64,000 nucleotides of DNA from Gracilariopsis chorda (Eukaryota > Rhodophyta > Florideophyceae > Gracilariales > Gracilariaceae): NCBI GenBank assembly GCA_003194525.1, contig NBIV01000046.1, positions 310,001 through 374,000 of the forward strand, written 5' to 3'. Both the position numbers and the translations under genes were made by a program. Positions 53,422 through 64,000 of the stretch are shown here, one piece after another (position 1 is the stretch's first letter; each line of letters begins with the position of its first letter). Under the pieces are notes generated by a model. The model was not told where the DNA came from. It worked only from the letters and a program-made list of their open reading frames with translations, and did not search any database.

Positions 53422-55758
53422 TCAGCCGACTTCCGCCCTACTCGTGTCTGGTTTCGCACCAACACTCCGTCCTGCTGTTGTGCTTCCCTGCACTTCAGCA
53501 GGTAGCACATTATGTTCCATGAAATCTTCCGCAGCCACAATCACCGCCTTCCCATTTCCATAACCCTTCCTAGCTTCGGATACCAGAACATTCGGGCTTG
53601 CAAGATCATCATCTTCCTCTTCACCTTCAAAACGGTCATCGTCCTTCCCGTTCCCACTCGCATTACTCGCAACTTCATGCGAATTTAGAAAGCCCTCATA
53701 CCGGCTCGAAAAATGCGTCAGAGCAATCTTCTTCGCTTTTATCCGTTTGCCAAACTCTCCAGCCATCCGAGCAGTGCTGTGCATCGCCACACGTGCCTTT
53801 GCGCGCAGCGCATGCGTAAAAGTCGCTTCATGTACCAGCAGGTTCGTGTTCATAGCCGCCTCCGCGATTGCACTCGAGTCGCAAGTGTCTCCCAGAATCG
53901 TTACACTTCTCGAGAATTTTCGCTTCGTCGATGCCACCTTTGTGTGCATTCCATCTAATTCAGAAAGCGCTTCCCCTTTCTTTGTACTCTTACAATGGTT
54001 TGTGGTTGAAACGGCCACATCTTCCGGTCGGACTACTGCCCCGGTCTTCGACACAGTGACGGCTCGTCCGCTTCTCAAAACTTTAAACTGACTTCCATAA
54101 ACGCCTAGTTCCTTTGCCTTCAGTTTGTCGATTTCAAAGTTAGTATGAACACTTTGCTCTTTTTGCTTCGCAGTAGCGTCAAATTTCACGTGCAAGTCTG
54201 ACTCCACCTCCGTTCCAGTTATCAAACCGTTCTCAGTCTCATTCCCTCCATCATTTGTTCCCTCGTCCGCAACCGGTTCTCGAAAAACATAACCAAAACA
54301 GGGCAGTCGATGCACCAAAGGTGCTGCGACTACTTCTATGCGCATATCGTCATCATCTTGTTTCCATACGTGCCACAACCCATCCTCGCTTACATGCACA
54401 TCATCAGTGCGAACTTCTTCTTCGTGAGGAGGAGGGCATTCTTTTCTAAAATCAATACCGGATCCCTCTTGCACCTCTGCAGAATTACCGCATTCAGCGA
54501 CATATATCTTACCTCCAACAACTTGGTCATCATATACTTTTATATGACTAAAATCCTCGTCGCGAGGAATGAGTTCGGCGACTGAAAACCGAACTCCAAG
54601 TGGGTTTGTCCAGTACAGACTAGACCTAACGAAGCCACGAGTTCCATACGGTCCAAAAATTCTGATAACTGGCTCAGACTCTGGGTCCCCGGTCTCAAGG
54701 GCTTTTCGTCGTCGAAACTGAGCGTATCGCCCAATTCTGGCTAGCAGCATCGGTAGACCATAGATGTGATCTCCGTGAAGGTGTGTAATGAAGATAGCCC
54801 GGATCCAACGAAATCCATGAGTCATGCACCAGTCGCAATCCCTCAATTGCCAGTCCGTGTTCTCCCCGGTGTCTACAATAAACATGGACGGCTCCCTGCG
54901 GTGTTCAGAAACAGCCTTCGTTTCAACCACAACTGCGGTCGATGATACGTTTCGCTTGCGAGTGGGGACAGCTGAAGAAGTGCCAAGATGTACCACCTTC
55001 CAGCCTCCCGGAGAAAGCCCCAAAGGTCTACGTCGATGTTGAAAAGGTTCAGATGGGAACGGGTATTCAAGGTCCGGATCTCCTTCATAGTATGAAACGT
55101 CGTCCTCGCTTTGCTCCGATTCATCGGGCTCATTCGGTAGAACATTGATTCTAAGAGATGTGGGGTGGTCATCAGCTCCGGCCTGAGGTATAAAATAGGG
55201 ATCGACGATCGGGGATGGTGTCTTCAGAGCTTCCTCCTCTTCCTCCGAAGTAGGAACCCATTCGCCGGTTTCGTCATCGTACTTGACAGCTGCAGGATAC
55301 ATTGCTGGATACCCGCGACGATCTAGCACTGGAGGAGGTGGTTCCAGGTCTTCTGCGGTTGATGTCGTCGGTGCTCGGAAAGCCGCATCCAACTCCCGAA
55401 AGAAACGCCAATACTGGTCTTCTTCACTAGCATCGTACTGTTCCTGTAACTCAGATGGTGGTGCTCCTAGCTTGTTGAACGGACTTGGAGGGTCGAATCT
55501 CACCATTTCAATAACCGGATCCTCGCGAACTCTGAAGGAATGTTTCTTTTTCTCATTGCGCAGCAACCTTATATTTTGAGATCCGTTTCTGTTCTTCAAA
55601 GACTTGTCCAGGCCCGAATTGGAGCTGTCAGTCATGATGGCAGTCTGTCTTGCAGGACGATGTTGGTATACCTTTCTATCCCAACATGAGACTTTAGATG
55701 CCTGAAGCACGCGGTAGCCAGGTAGCGACGCTACCAGAAAGCAAACAAAAGCTGTCAT
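53422..55758 (-). CDS. Ribonuclease Z (tRNase Z), short-form with insertions
   Basis: This is an intact frame of 778 codons from an ATG at 55758. A second possible start is the ATG at 55635 (MTDSSNSG). The longer form begins with a hydrophobic/basic stretch that could target an organelle. After ~250 residues of acidic, disordered sequence comes the metallo-beta-lactamase fold: VVHLGTSSAVPTRKRNVSS, THLHGDHIYGLP at residues 325-331 (zinc-binding HxHxDH), FGPYGTRGFVRSSL, a variable insertion of ~160 residues, ILGDTCDS near 621, LLVHEATF near 642, HSTARMAGEF near 660 and IALTHFSSRY near 679. These are the tRNase Z motifs. The enzyme cuts the 3' trailer of pre-tRNAs to prepare CCA addition. The single catalytic domain argues for the short (S) type; the length comes from the N-terminal and internal inserts. 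Confidence 0.93.
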   Translation of the reverse strand: MTAFVCFLVASLPGYRVLQASKVSCWDRKVYQHRPARQTAIMTDSSNSGLDKSLKNRNGSQNIRLLRNEKKKHSFRVREDPVIEMVRFDPPSPFNKLGAPPSELQEQYDASEEDQYWRFFRELDAAFRAPTTSTAEDLEPPPPVLDRRGYPAMYPAAVKYDDETGEWVPTSEEEEEALKTPSPIVDPYFIPQAGADDHPTSLRINVLPNEPDESEQSEDDVSYYEGDPDLEYPFPSEPFQHRRRPLGLSPGGWKVVHLGTSSAVPTRKRNVSSTAVVVETKAVSEHRREPSMFIVDTGENTDWQLRDCDWCMTHGFRWIRAIFITHLHGDHIYGLPMLLARIGRYAQFRRRKALETGDPESEPVIRIFGPYGTRGFVRSSLYWTNPLGVRFSVAELIPRDEDFSHIKVYDDQVVGGKIYVAECGNSAEVQEGSGIDFRKECPPPHEEEVRTDDVHVSEDGLWHVWKQDDDDMRIEVVAAPLVHRLPCFGYVFREPVADEGTNDGGNETENGLITGTEVESDLHVKFDATAKQKEQSVHTNFEIDKLKAKELGVYGSQFKVLRSGRAVTVSKTGAVVRPEDVAVSTTNHCKSTKKGEALSELDGMHTKVASTKRKFSRSVTILGDTCDSSAIAEAAMNTNLLVHEATFTHALRAKARVAMHSTARMAGEFGKRIKAKKIALTHFSSRYEGFLNSHEVASNASGNGKDDDRFEGEEEDDDLASPNVLVSEARKGYGNGKAVIVAAEDFMEHNVLPAEVQGSTTAGRSVGAKPDTSRAEVG

Positions 55759-56750
55759 GAATGACGACTTGACGTGATGAGAAGATAATACGAAAGAAAC
55801 AAAAGGAACGGTGCGTTTTTTGATTGCTTATTCCAGACAGGCGTTGGAGCAGCTGATGATGATGATGATGGTCTTCGTATATCGTCTTGCAGTGTAGTGA
55901 AGCCACAGCAAACAAAAAAAGAGGGACGTCACCAACACGGCAAGATGCTACCAAATGTTGATAATGGCTACAAGCGGTAAGGGTGGGCTAGAGCTCATAT
56001 ATGTCAGGAGTGTCTTGGAAGAAGATCTAAAGAGCATCTCGTTAAAACCAAAATACATGGCAATTTGAAGACGGGATCCAGGTGGAAGTACGAGTTGACG
56101 ATCCGGGGAGCCCCACCGAAAAACAAGTAGGTGTGCTTTATAGCCAATAGGAGAGCACCAACCACCAAAATGAACAAAGTGAAACTTCAACCCGCCAGAA
56201 AAGAAACCGAAACAAGAAACTGAAACAAAATATTAACAAAATATCACTTTTTTCTTCCCAATTAGTGGCGATCTTCATTTCATCGATTTGTTCTGATTTC
56301 TGGTCCGTTTCGCGCCATTATAACTCCAAAATCGCACCGCATACATCTCTGCTCTACAATGACCCAATTACAGCTTTTCTACAGTGCTATGAGTCGCCTT
56401 TTGCGCTTTTTATACTCATCTCCGCTTTGAAAACCTATCTAGCTCTGCAGATTTGCTGCTTTTCTCCTCATGAATGCTTCATCTATCTGCTTTACTTTGT
56501 GTGACGTTTCTGTCTACTTATCCTTTCTTAATAACTCTGCTACGCGCTACCTTCGCATCTGTGTTTTACTCATCCTAGTTTCGTTGCTACGTTAAAATTC
56601 GTCTTGATACCAGAAGTTTTTTCATCATTGCTTTGCCTGTACTTTGGTTTCTTCTCTTCACGCATTACGCGCCTGAACTGCACTCTAACGATCATTATTT
56701 ACCAGTTTACTTGTGATTTACCTTTGCAATACATATTTCTTATATTGAAA
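55759..56750. other. Spacer, edge of the gene island
   Basis: No gene is seen. Base composition turns A/T-rich after ~56.2 kb, where the transposon-like tract begins. Confidence 0.4.
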
Positions 56751-58968
56751 ATGGTAGTAAGTGTCACCAAGAAGCTACTTAAGGCTGCAATCAAGGTCAT
56801 CGAAGATTTTTTCCAAGTTTTGAAGGAAAATGGGCAATTGAAGTTCCCAAAAGACGAAAAAGCGCAGAGGTTTCGATTTCATTCTGTCTATAAATTTATT
56901 GCAACAATTATGTTGAACGACTGCAACCACTCAACATCAAATATTTTCATTTGTAATTGTCGATCGAGTGAGTACATGTGTACTTTGCTCATTAATGCTG
57001 GTATAACAGACCTAGAACCGGTACTTGGAGTGGTATTTTTCACATGCAATACTGGGGCCTATCTCATGGGAGTTTCCAAATCGTTTTACTGGAAGAGCCA
57101 CTCAGCTGGGTTTAAATTGGAATACCTGGAAGCTTTTTCTCGGCCATTCCGGTATTCATTGTTTTGGAATAATTCAGAGATACACACTGTGGTCGTACCA
57201 CTGAATATTACGGGAGCTCACGGGACAATGATAGTCGAAAGAAGATCTTTGAGTAAACTCAGCAGTTTGGAGACAAACACTGTGTACTTTGGAGACAGTC
57301 TCGGTTGGACTTGCCCTGATTACGTATTGAGATTCTTTAGGCATCTTTTGAGCACTCGTTTCCGCGAAATTCTATTTAATGGACAACATCGAAACATAAC
57401 TACATGTTAGACATTTTGAGGTTCGAGAAACAACAAGATTCTCACAGTTGTGGTGCCTACTTTATTGCAGGCTGTGCATCCTTTGTGGCAAGCACAGAAC
57501 ACCTTCCAAAACGAACATTTGTTGATGGGTACGACAACAATCTTACGGATCAGTACCACTGGATGTCTGCAAAAAGACTTCGTTTTGAATATTGCCCGCG
57601 CATTACAGAAAATTCATCCGGAAATCATATCTGAAGGTGACGTTGCTGTTTTTCAATATGAAAACTGGAAGAATCGTCTTGTTTTTTGACGAGAACAGGC
57701 TCGTCAGAGTAAAATCGGAAATGAGTATACAGACGCCGCAACTGAAGAGGTTGTGCCATTTCCGCACTATAGTGTCATGGATTTGGTAATGAGCGCATAC
57801 GAGGAGAGAGAAAGGGCTCAACGACCCGTCTCAGTTAATGATCATGAAGGACGTCAAGGGCAAGCCCAGAAATTGAGAGCAGTTGCGGAGAATCAGGATG
57901 GTTGGTACAACTGGGCTTTCGGGAGAATTCAGTTTCTCGTAGACGTTGCAAAAGGATACGACTCATAGACAGCGCACTGTTAATAGGTATTATCATCCAG
58001 GATATCCTTACGGAGGCAGCCATGTCATCAAACTCTAAAGTGCCTGGGATGACAAATCTGAGCTCCTGTTCGCAGCCATCGGGGAGCCAGACTCCCACTT
58101 TGGATACTACTAATGATGTAGAAGATCTCGTTGAAGAAGTGTCAGATCTGACAGATTTTATCTATAATTTAGGCCTCTCTGGACAATTTTTTGGGTTACA
58201 TAGATTCCGCATCATATCCCGAAGTTGCGTACGACGAAGTACACTAGAAACAGCCCAACTCCGCTGCATAAAGCACAAGCCGCCAGTGTCATGTCGGCGA
58301 TTCATCGTCACAAAACTACAAACAAAGTCGATGAGGTGGGTTTTGTCGTTCAGGGGACCCTCATTCATACGTTACAGCCAGTTTCACAAGAGGTCTATGA
58401 GGATAAATACAACGTAGTTGTGGGGTAAATTCTCAGGCGTGTAAAGACCTGGAAAAGAGAACAGAAGCTGGAGGATACCTCTTGGTGTTGGGATGTTCTT
58501 GCAAGAACGCTGATTCCGTTTCAGCAGAGAAATAATTTAAACGTTGTGTCGAATCGTTTATCATGTACAGGGAAAAAGGTGGGGGCAGTCAATGATAATG
58601 AGGTGCAGATGAAGAGTAAGACAGGTCTCATTCTGCTTAGACCAAAGGCGGAAACAGAAGAAGCACATTTCTTGAAAGAGGATGAAGTGGATTTGGTACA
58701 GGAACCGCGCGAAAGGCCACCCGTAGAATACTTCTTGACTGATGATCACGATTCTTTCCCTACCTTGTTTCATGATCGTGATGAGAATGCTGCCGCAGCC
58801 ATTCGTATGGTCGAGAATCAGGAGGGAAGTAGAAAGGAAGATGACGCAGTGGCTATGGGAGATCTTCTATTTTTTCGGAATGCTAGTTTGAGTGATAGTT
58901 TTTCTGGTTTGGGTGTGCTAGAAAGTCTATGGTGGGCATTCAAAAAAATCTCAGATCTTTTGTGCTAG
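56751..58968 (+). pseudogene. Broken gene with Ulp1/SENP (C48) protease core, probably transposon-borne
   Basis: Plus-strand frames continue one another: 56751-57410 (from MVVSVTKKLL), 57404-57634, 57450-57689 onward to 57968, then 57902-58428 and 58546-58968. The first two carry a Ulp1-like catalytic layout: His in SEIHTVVVPLN, Asp in NTVYFGDSLGW, then Gln and Cys in RFEKQQDSHSCGAYFI after a frame change near 57405. The later part is acidic and Ser/Thr-rich with no domain. Ulp1-type proteases are often carried by large DNA transposons in algae and plants, and the surroundings here are transposon-rich, so I infer a mobile origin. No transposase was found nearby. At least four frame changes make it inactive. 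Confidence 0.6.
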
Positions 58969-59247
58969 TATATCTAGCACAAACTACTAGCTCAAATGAA
59001 TGCATGGGTGAAGGTGACAAGACTAGCAACATTCATACTAGCAGTAAGAAACTATCAGTCTATCATTCAGTTCTCATTCATACTAGAGCATAAATACTAC
59101 GCACAGTGAAGGGGTTACTGTTTGTCATCTAGTGCCAGATCATTCACCATCGGCAATGAAATGTAGCAAGACATGGACGTTTTGGATGCGCTATTCATTC
59201 ACTTTTACTTCGTCTAATGTATGTAATCTTGAATCTATACTACACCA
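58969..59247. other. Spacer with repeated ACTAGC/CTAG motifs
   Basis: Between 58960 and 59090 the short string ctag(c/t/a) recurs many times, with repeats of attcatactag. No gene is seen. Confidence 0.5.
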
Positions 59248-59393
59248 GTACAGGCCTCGGCTCACCGTCTATCGTGGAATGGAAACGGCTTTCATTGTCT
59301 TTTCAATTCGCTCCAGATGCAGTACGCTTGGAACAAATTGAGACAATGAAAGTGGCCTCCATTCCACGATAGACTTGAAATGCAGGCCTGTAC
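59248..59393. repeat. Foldback: 53-bp imperfect inverted arms, 40-nt loop
   Basis: Arms 59248-59300 and 59341-59393 are complementary over most of their length: a perfect outer 10 bp (GTACAGGCCT), a mismatched patch of ~9 positions, then a near-perfect inner ~34 bp beginning GTCTATCGTGGAATGG. It could be a MITE-like foldback or a hairpin RNA precursor. Confidence 0.9.
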
Positions 59394-62166
59394 CCATCAC
59401 AAAACGAAACCATAAAAGAAACAAGTTAGAATGCGTTCCCTCCTTTCATCACGATGCCTCCAATAACACAACTTGTGTTAAACACGTACCTCATTCAAGC
59501 CTCCCCTCATCCCCCTCGCTGCCCCTTCTCTCTTCGACCTCCTCATTCACATCTGCACAAGATATATATAAACAAACACAAACAAAAACTCGTTAGAAAC
59601 CATCAAACCTCATCCAATCTGCAACTTCTCTCTCGCACTGGCTGCATGAAGCTGCAAGAAGAAGTCAATGGTATTTGCCTCTACTTCATGGAGATGTACC
59701 ACACTCGAGCCAGTCTATATGCCCGGTGAGGGGCTCTGACCTCTGGTAACTATTCCTAGAAGTAATATACAACTAATGACTTATCTGTAACATATGGCCA
59801 CGATTCCATTGCAATCACATTATAAAATGATAGCATCAGTCTTAGCACAAGGCTTGGCCATGTGGAACCCTCCTGCCAGCAATGCTCTGACAATCAGTGC
59901 CACCCCAGACCTATGCTTCCCCATTCCACAGTTTTCCCAGTGGTTAGGCTTCTGTAGATCTCTCTCCTTAAGTTACGAGGTGTCGGTGGATCTTTTTGAC
60001 CAAAGGCTTCCGTTTCTTGTGCATGCTGCACAGTTCTGGCTGTTCTCCAGCTCCCTTGGTTTCCTGTTCCTGTATTATAGCTTTGGTCTGATGTAAATTC
60101 CAATCGTAGCGCACCATCCAGTGGTCATCTTGCGATGGCCAAATGAATATTATTTGGTTGGCTTTGCCGATTCCTACCTTGTATCAAGTGCAAGTGCCAA
60201 AAGAAGTGCGGGAGGAAAATGTCTCTCTTGGCTGCAATATGTCGTACAAAATATTTCCGTTTGGGCCCTCATGATATAGTGAAAATTCCAGCCATAGGTA
60301 GCGATACAGTCTTCTTCAGGTGAAATCATCCCCGCTGTTCATCATCGTTGTAGACACATCCTCCTTGATATCTGCTCTGCTGACCTAAGTTTGGGTCCCA
60401 GTCAATCTGGTCCGACGCGCACCATTAGTTAATTTACACCACCCAACAACCCGGCTCATTGGTCCAGATTAATGCCCTATCATCTGGACATTTCACAAAT
60501 TTCAATGCAAGACACACTGGACTCGCAGATCCAGGAGGGAGAGATTTGGCATACCAGTGCTGGACGAAGACCTGGACAAATTGTACTTTGACGATGCCCT
60601 CACTGTGTCTAAAGTGAATTCACATGGTCCTGTACGGTTGCAAAGTACTTCGCACGGATTATCTGAAGCCTTTGGCTTCTCTCAACGGTCTTTAACATCC
60701 TTCTTTGTCTACTGAAAAAGCAGTCTACATGGCCAAGGTACAGTCCATGGTGATCAGTGTCCTTCACACGTTTTGTGCTCAAAGACCATTCACAAAACTA
60801 GAACATCGCCGAAGCCAAATAAATTTTACTTTGAACCAACAGGGGGACCAGTGTAACACGAATCTTCTGTGTCCATGTACTTGAACTGCCAGGGTTTCAT
60901 TCAAAACCGAAGAGAAAGAAATCAAAAATATTCTTTTTTGATGGTAGCAATTAACGTCTCATGATGAGGTTCAACACGTAGACCCACAGAAATTGTTTTG
61001 GTTTGCCCCAAGTGAACTAGCAAAAACATTTCCATATGGCCTAAATAAAACGAATTTGGCCATCGGATCTCGGGATCTTCTCAAACCCACACCGTGTGCC
61101 ATATCTTCTCTCATATAACGATCAAATCTACGTTTGAGTGTTTTCCATCGGATGAACGCAGAATAGTATGACAAATTGTCGTGGTCTGAGTTCTACAGGT
61201 AAGGTTCTCTTCTAATATCATACAGAAAGACCTGGCCAAATGGGATCAATAATGCACATTTTGTAGATGCAAATAGGTGCGCTTCATACAAACTTGTCCA
61301 TTGGTCGTCTCTCGAAATCAAAAGGGCATCAAAGTAAGGAAAGGGGATGCATCTATCGTTCTTGAGCAAGGGCTTTGAATATAAAAGGTATGTATGGGAG
61401 GGAGACCTTTTATGGGAAAAGATGGCAATAGACCGTTGCACAAACTACCAAATTGTCATAGCGTTGTCAAAGCGATCCCCAGTAAGCTAATAACTCTCCA
61501 AGAGAACCAGATGAACAGAAACATTTCCAATATCCACGGAAACATGGCATCCACTCCCATAGAAAAACCATCCTTTCGGTCTATCGCGTGATCGTTCCTA
61601 ACAAAGTCCCTGGATTTTTCCGTCAATGTTGCCCATTACAGGCGCAGGCGTGATTATCATGTTTTCCGAAGTATTAGACCAAGAGAGCTCGACATTGTAT
61701 GAATTCGAAGTTGGTCAAAGTCGGTGCAATCCTTAGGGAGAACCGCCTTGGTTCCATGGAGTGGAGCGAAGTGAGAGGCGGTTCTACGGGCACTGCGTCC
61801 AAAAAAAGTGGTTATATTGGACGTGAGCGTATTGGGTCTAGCTTAAGTAGAATTATTAGCCAGGATTACCCCACTCTATAAGTTCACGCTCTCTGTGGCG
61901 TATTCGTGACCATTACCAGGCCACAAAATGATACGGGATGGCTGAGCTCGGATGCCTAGTATCGTCCTTGGGGTAGTAGTCATACCACCAGAGTGTGTAG
62001 TGCACTTCACCATCGTTAATCAGATCGGCGGAAAATGTGCAAGCAATGATATACTCCGGTTAGTCGTTTGATTCTGTGTCCCCTGGCAAGTCAATTTGGT
62101 CCAAGAAACCGTAGTAATCTGAGAAAGGGCCACCTGGATAGGCGGAGATCAGTGGTGCCTGCGATA
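59394..62166. other. Transposon-like tract without an identifiable gene
   Basis: Short frames occur on both strands, none with a firm domain. Around 60500-60720 a plus-strand stretch reads like coding sequence (FGIPVLDEDLDKLYFDDALT) but I cannot place it. An inverted repeat AGAACCGCCT / AGGCGGTTCT lies at 61739-61785. Part of this tract is probably the 3' end of the gypsy element. Confidence 0.35.
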
Positions 62167-64000
62167 CTATAGAATCAGCGATAAGTGGATCCGTAGGAAC
62201 GTTGGCCGGCAGTTGGATGAAGGGAGAGCGCGCGAGTCCATTCGTTCAGGCAAAGATGAGCGCAGGAGACGAGAGACTGTGTCAATTGTAAGTTTGACCT
62301 CTAATCCACCGTCATCTATAAGAAACGTATGCCCGGTAGGATTGATTACCTGGAAGGCCTCTTGGATGTAGGCTGTAGTCGCTTCGTGATATTCTCTGCC
62401 TCGTGCGTCTCCTTCGGTTGCCGGCACAAATGGACGTAATCACCCACCGCAACATCTAGTAAGAAGCACATGGACCGATCAACGTCAGCCTTGTACCGCG
62501 CTTGTGCTTTCACTGATGTGGTCCGTGCAGCCATAGGGATGGGTTCAGTTCAATTCACTTTTTTGAATACCGTTTGGCCTGGAGGGTGGTCATTTCTTCG
62601 ATTATGTCTTGTCAGCTATCTGTCCCAGCCACTCGAGCATATAGGGCGCTGGCACACGGACTAGCGTGGGATCAAAAGGAGTGGTACCAGTGGGCTTGTG
62701 CACCTGCTCATTGTATTTAAAGACGAGTGGTTGTGCATATTCGTCCCAGTGTAATTAGTGTTCAGTGGCGTATTGAATCAACATCGTGGCCAAACTTTTA
62801 TTGAACCCCTCCGATTTTCCAGTGGTCTGCGGGACGTGACCCGTAGAAAAACGTTGTTTTAGACCAAGAGGCAAGACCATATTCTCAAAGAATTTGGAGA
62901 TGAATATGGATTTGTTGTCCGTAACGAGTTAGAGAGGTAGGCCACAAGGATAAATCCAATGGATAAAGTATGGCCGTAGCCAGTTCCGTAGCGCTTTTTG
63001 ATTTGAGCGGAATTGCTTGGGTAAAACCTTGTAAAACAATCGCTATTAACCAGTATAAAACGATTACCATGGGTGTAATTTGGAAATGGCCCAAAAATAT
63101 CTGTGGCATTAAACTCCAATGGCCCGTACGTCGACAATAGCTTAAGTCCACCGTGCTCTATTTCAAAGGATCTTCGCCCATGATCCATACGTCCTTGCAG
63201 TTTCCATCACATCGGTGGCCGTGAGGGGCGAATGGAAACATCTCCATAGGGTTTGATACATCTTGGTTCCTCCAGGGTGGCCAGCCAGCCTCAGATAGTA
63301 CGCAAGGTGGATTATTCGTGTCAGTATGGTATTAGGGACTATCTGCAATATATCTTCGTCCAGTGGTGAGTTATGGAATGAATTTGCTCGCCAGCAATAA
63401 TCAATCAGCGACCCAGGCATCCTTACTCTGCCTCCGATCTGAATGAAGTATTCCTTCTTTTTCTGGACCTCAAGGAGTTCCTCTAAAGGTATCGTCTTGA
63501 TGTGGCACTTCCCGAACAGGCCATGTGGACATCCAATGGTGGCTGTTTACAGTTCGTGGTGCATACGATTGCTGCGCCATGTCCATTCGTCTATTTGACC
63601 ATCCTCTCCTCAGCGAGCACTTGTTTCTATCGCTCGTTTTCAATGTCTTGCGGTCCATCCCAGATGGTGGAAATTTCGTCTTCCAGTGGACTCTGATCCG
63701 TACCATCGTTTTTGGTACGTGATAACGCATCTGCGGCCAGGAGTTTCAGTCCTTCTCTATAGAGTACGTCGTAATGACCCTCTGCGAGGCCTAATCTCCA
63801 TCGGGAAAGACGGGATAATGCGTCACCCATGTGAAGCAACCAGTGAAAGTAGCGGTGATCTGTCCTAAAGGTAAAGCAAACTGTTTTCAAGTAAAGCCAA
63901 AAGTAGAGCATTGATCACACAATGGTCAAACTATCCTTTTCCGTATTGGTAGAGGCCCTTTGGGCCTTCATCTGGAACCGACTCAGTAGCAAGCTGAACA
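62167..64000 (-). mobile_element. Ty3/gypsy retrotransposon pol remnant, runs off the right edge
   Basis: From right to left on the minus strand, gypsy pol pieces appear in order. RNase H is at 63911-63627 (FTFRTDHRYFHWLLHMGDAL, then GLKLLAADALSRT). The integrase zinc region is at 63420-63163 (LAYYLRLAGHPGGTKMYQTLWRCF). The integrase core is at 63188-62859 (YGPLEFNATDIFGPFPNYTHGN, HGNRFILVNSDCFTRF), continuing in another frame (IPLKSKSATELATAI). The post-integrase C-terminal end is at ~62534-62167 (VGDYVHLCR, then NPTGHTFLIDDGGLEVKLT). The RNase H-before-integrase order is diagnostic for Ty3/gypsy. Several frame changes and stops make it dead. Reverse transcriptase would lie beyond 64000. Confidence 0.85.

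Overview
This window looks like nuclear DNA of an intron-poor photosynthetic eukaryote. The best fit is a multicellular red alga of the Chondrus type; this is inference. The recognisable genes are eukaryotic (FIGL1 AAA ATPase, SRCAP/SWR1 remodeller, SET-domain methyltransferase, RNase Z, U1-like zinc fingers). Several products look plastid-directed (PAP/fibrillin, a DUF3598-like protein, a SOQ1-like HAD hydrolase). Nearly all genes are single uninterrupted frames, and between them lie long tracts of decayed transposons.

Layout. (1) 1-3.6 kb: a FIGL1 gene whose last codons run off the left edge, then a MOSC-domain gene, both on the minus strand. (2) 3.6-15.2 kb: gene-poor and A/T-rich, with a broken C2H2/DDE-type transposase gene (6.1-8.2 kb, minus) and a broken Ty1/copia polyprotein (10.1-12.4 kb, plus). 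(3) 15.2-26.6 kb: an intact 582-codon gene with a DUF7869-type catalytic domain, a near-perfect 24-bp hairpin, an intact 431-codon orphan gene, a SRCAP/SWR1-type Snf2 gene broken by six in-frame stops and about four frameshifts, and a PIF/Harbinger transposase with one frameshift. Inverted copies of a 35-bp repeat bracket this block. (4) 28.6-37.0 kb: a decayed copia element on the minus strand between two 86-bp LTRs, probably with a second insertion inside. (5) 37.6-40.8 kb: decayed piggyBac-like and Tc1/mariner transposases, minus strand. (6) 41.9-55.8 kb: a GC-rich gene island with DUF3598-like protein (+), SET methyltransferase (-), unknown 405-aa protein (-), PAP/fibrillin (+), C2H2 zinc-finger protein (-), HAD hydrolase (-), a 222-aa protein (-) and RNase Z (-). 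A nine-copy tandem array of a palindrome-bearing ~37-bp unit separates the zinc-finger and HAD genes. (7) 56.7-64 kb: a broken gene with a Ulp1-type protease core, a 53-bp-arm foldback, and the pol end of a decayed Ty3/gypsy element that leaves the window at the right.

The genes do not form one pathway; eukaryotic genes here are independently transcribed. Common themes are plastid maintenance and photoprotection in the island (fibrillin, SOQ1-like HAD, DUF3598-like), RNA processing or binding (RNase Z, zinc fingers) and DNA/chromatin maintenance (FIGL1, the dead SRCAP copy). The parts most worth a second look are the 15-27 kb block, the 50.4-50.7 kb palindromic array, and the foldbacks at 17.1 and 59.3 kb. 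All family names come from reading motifs; no database search was possible.
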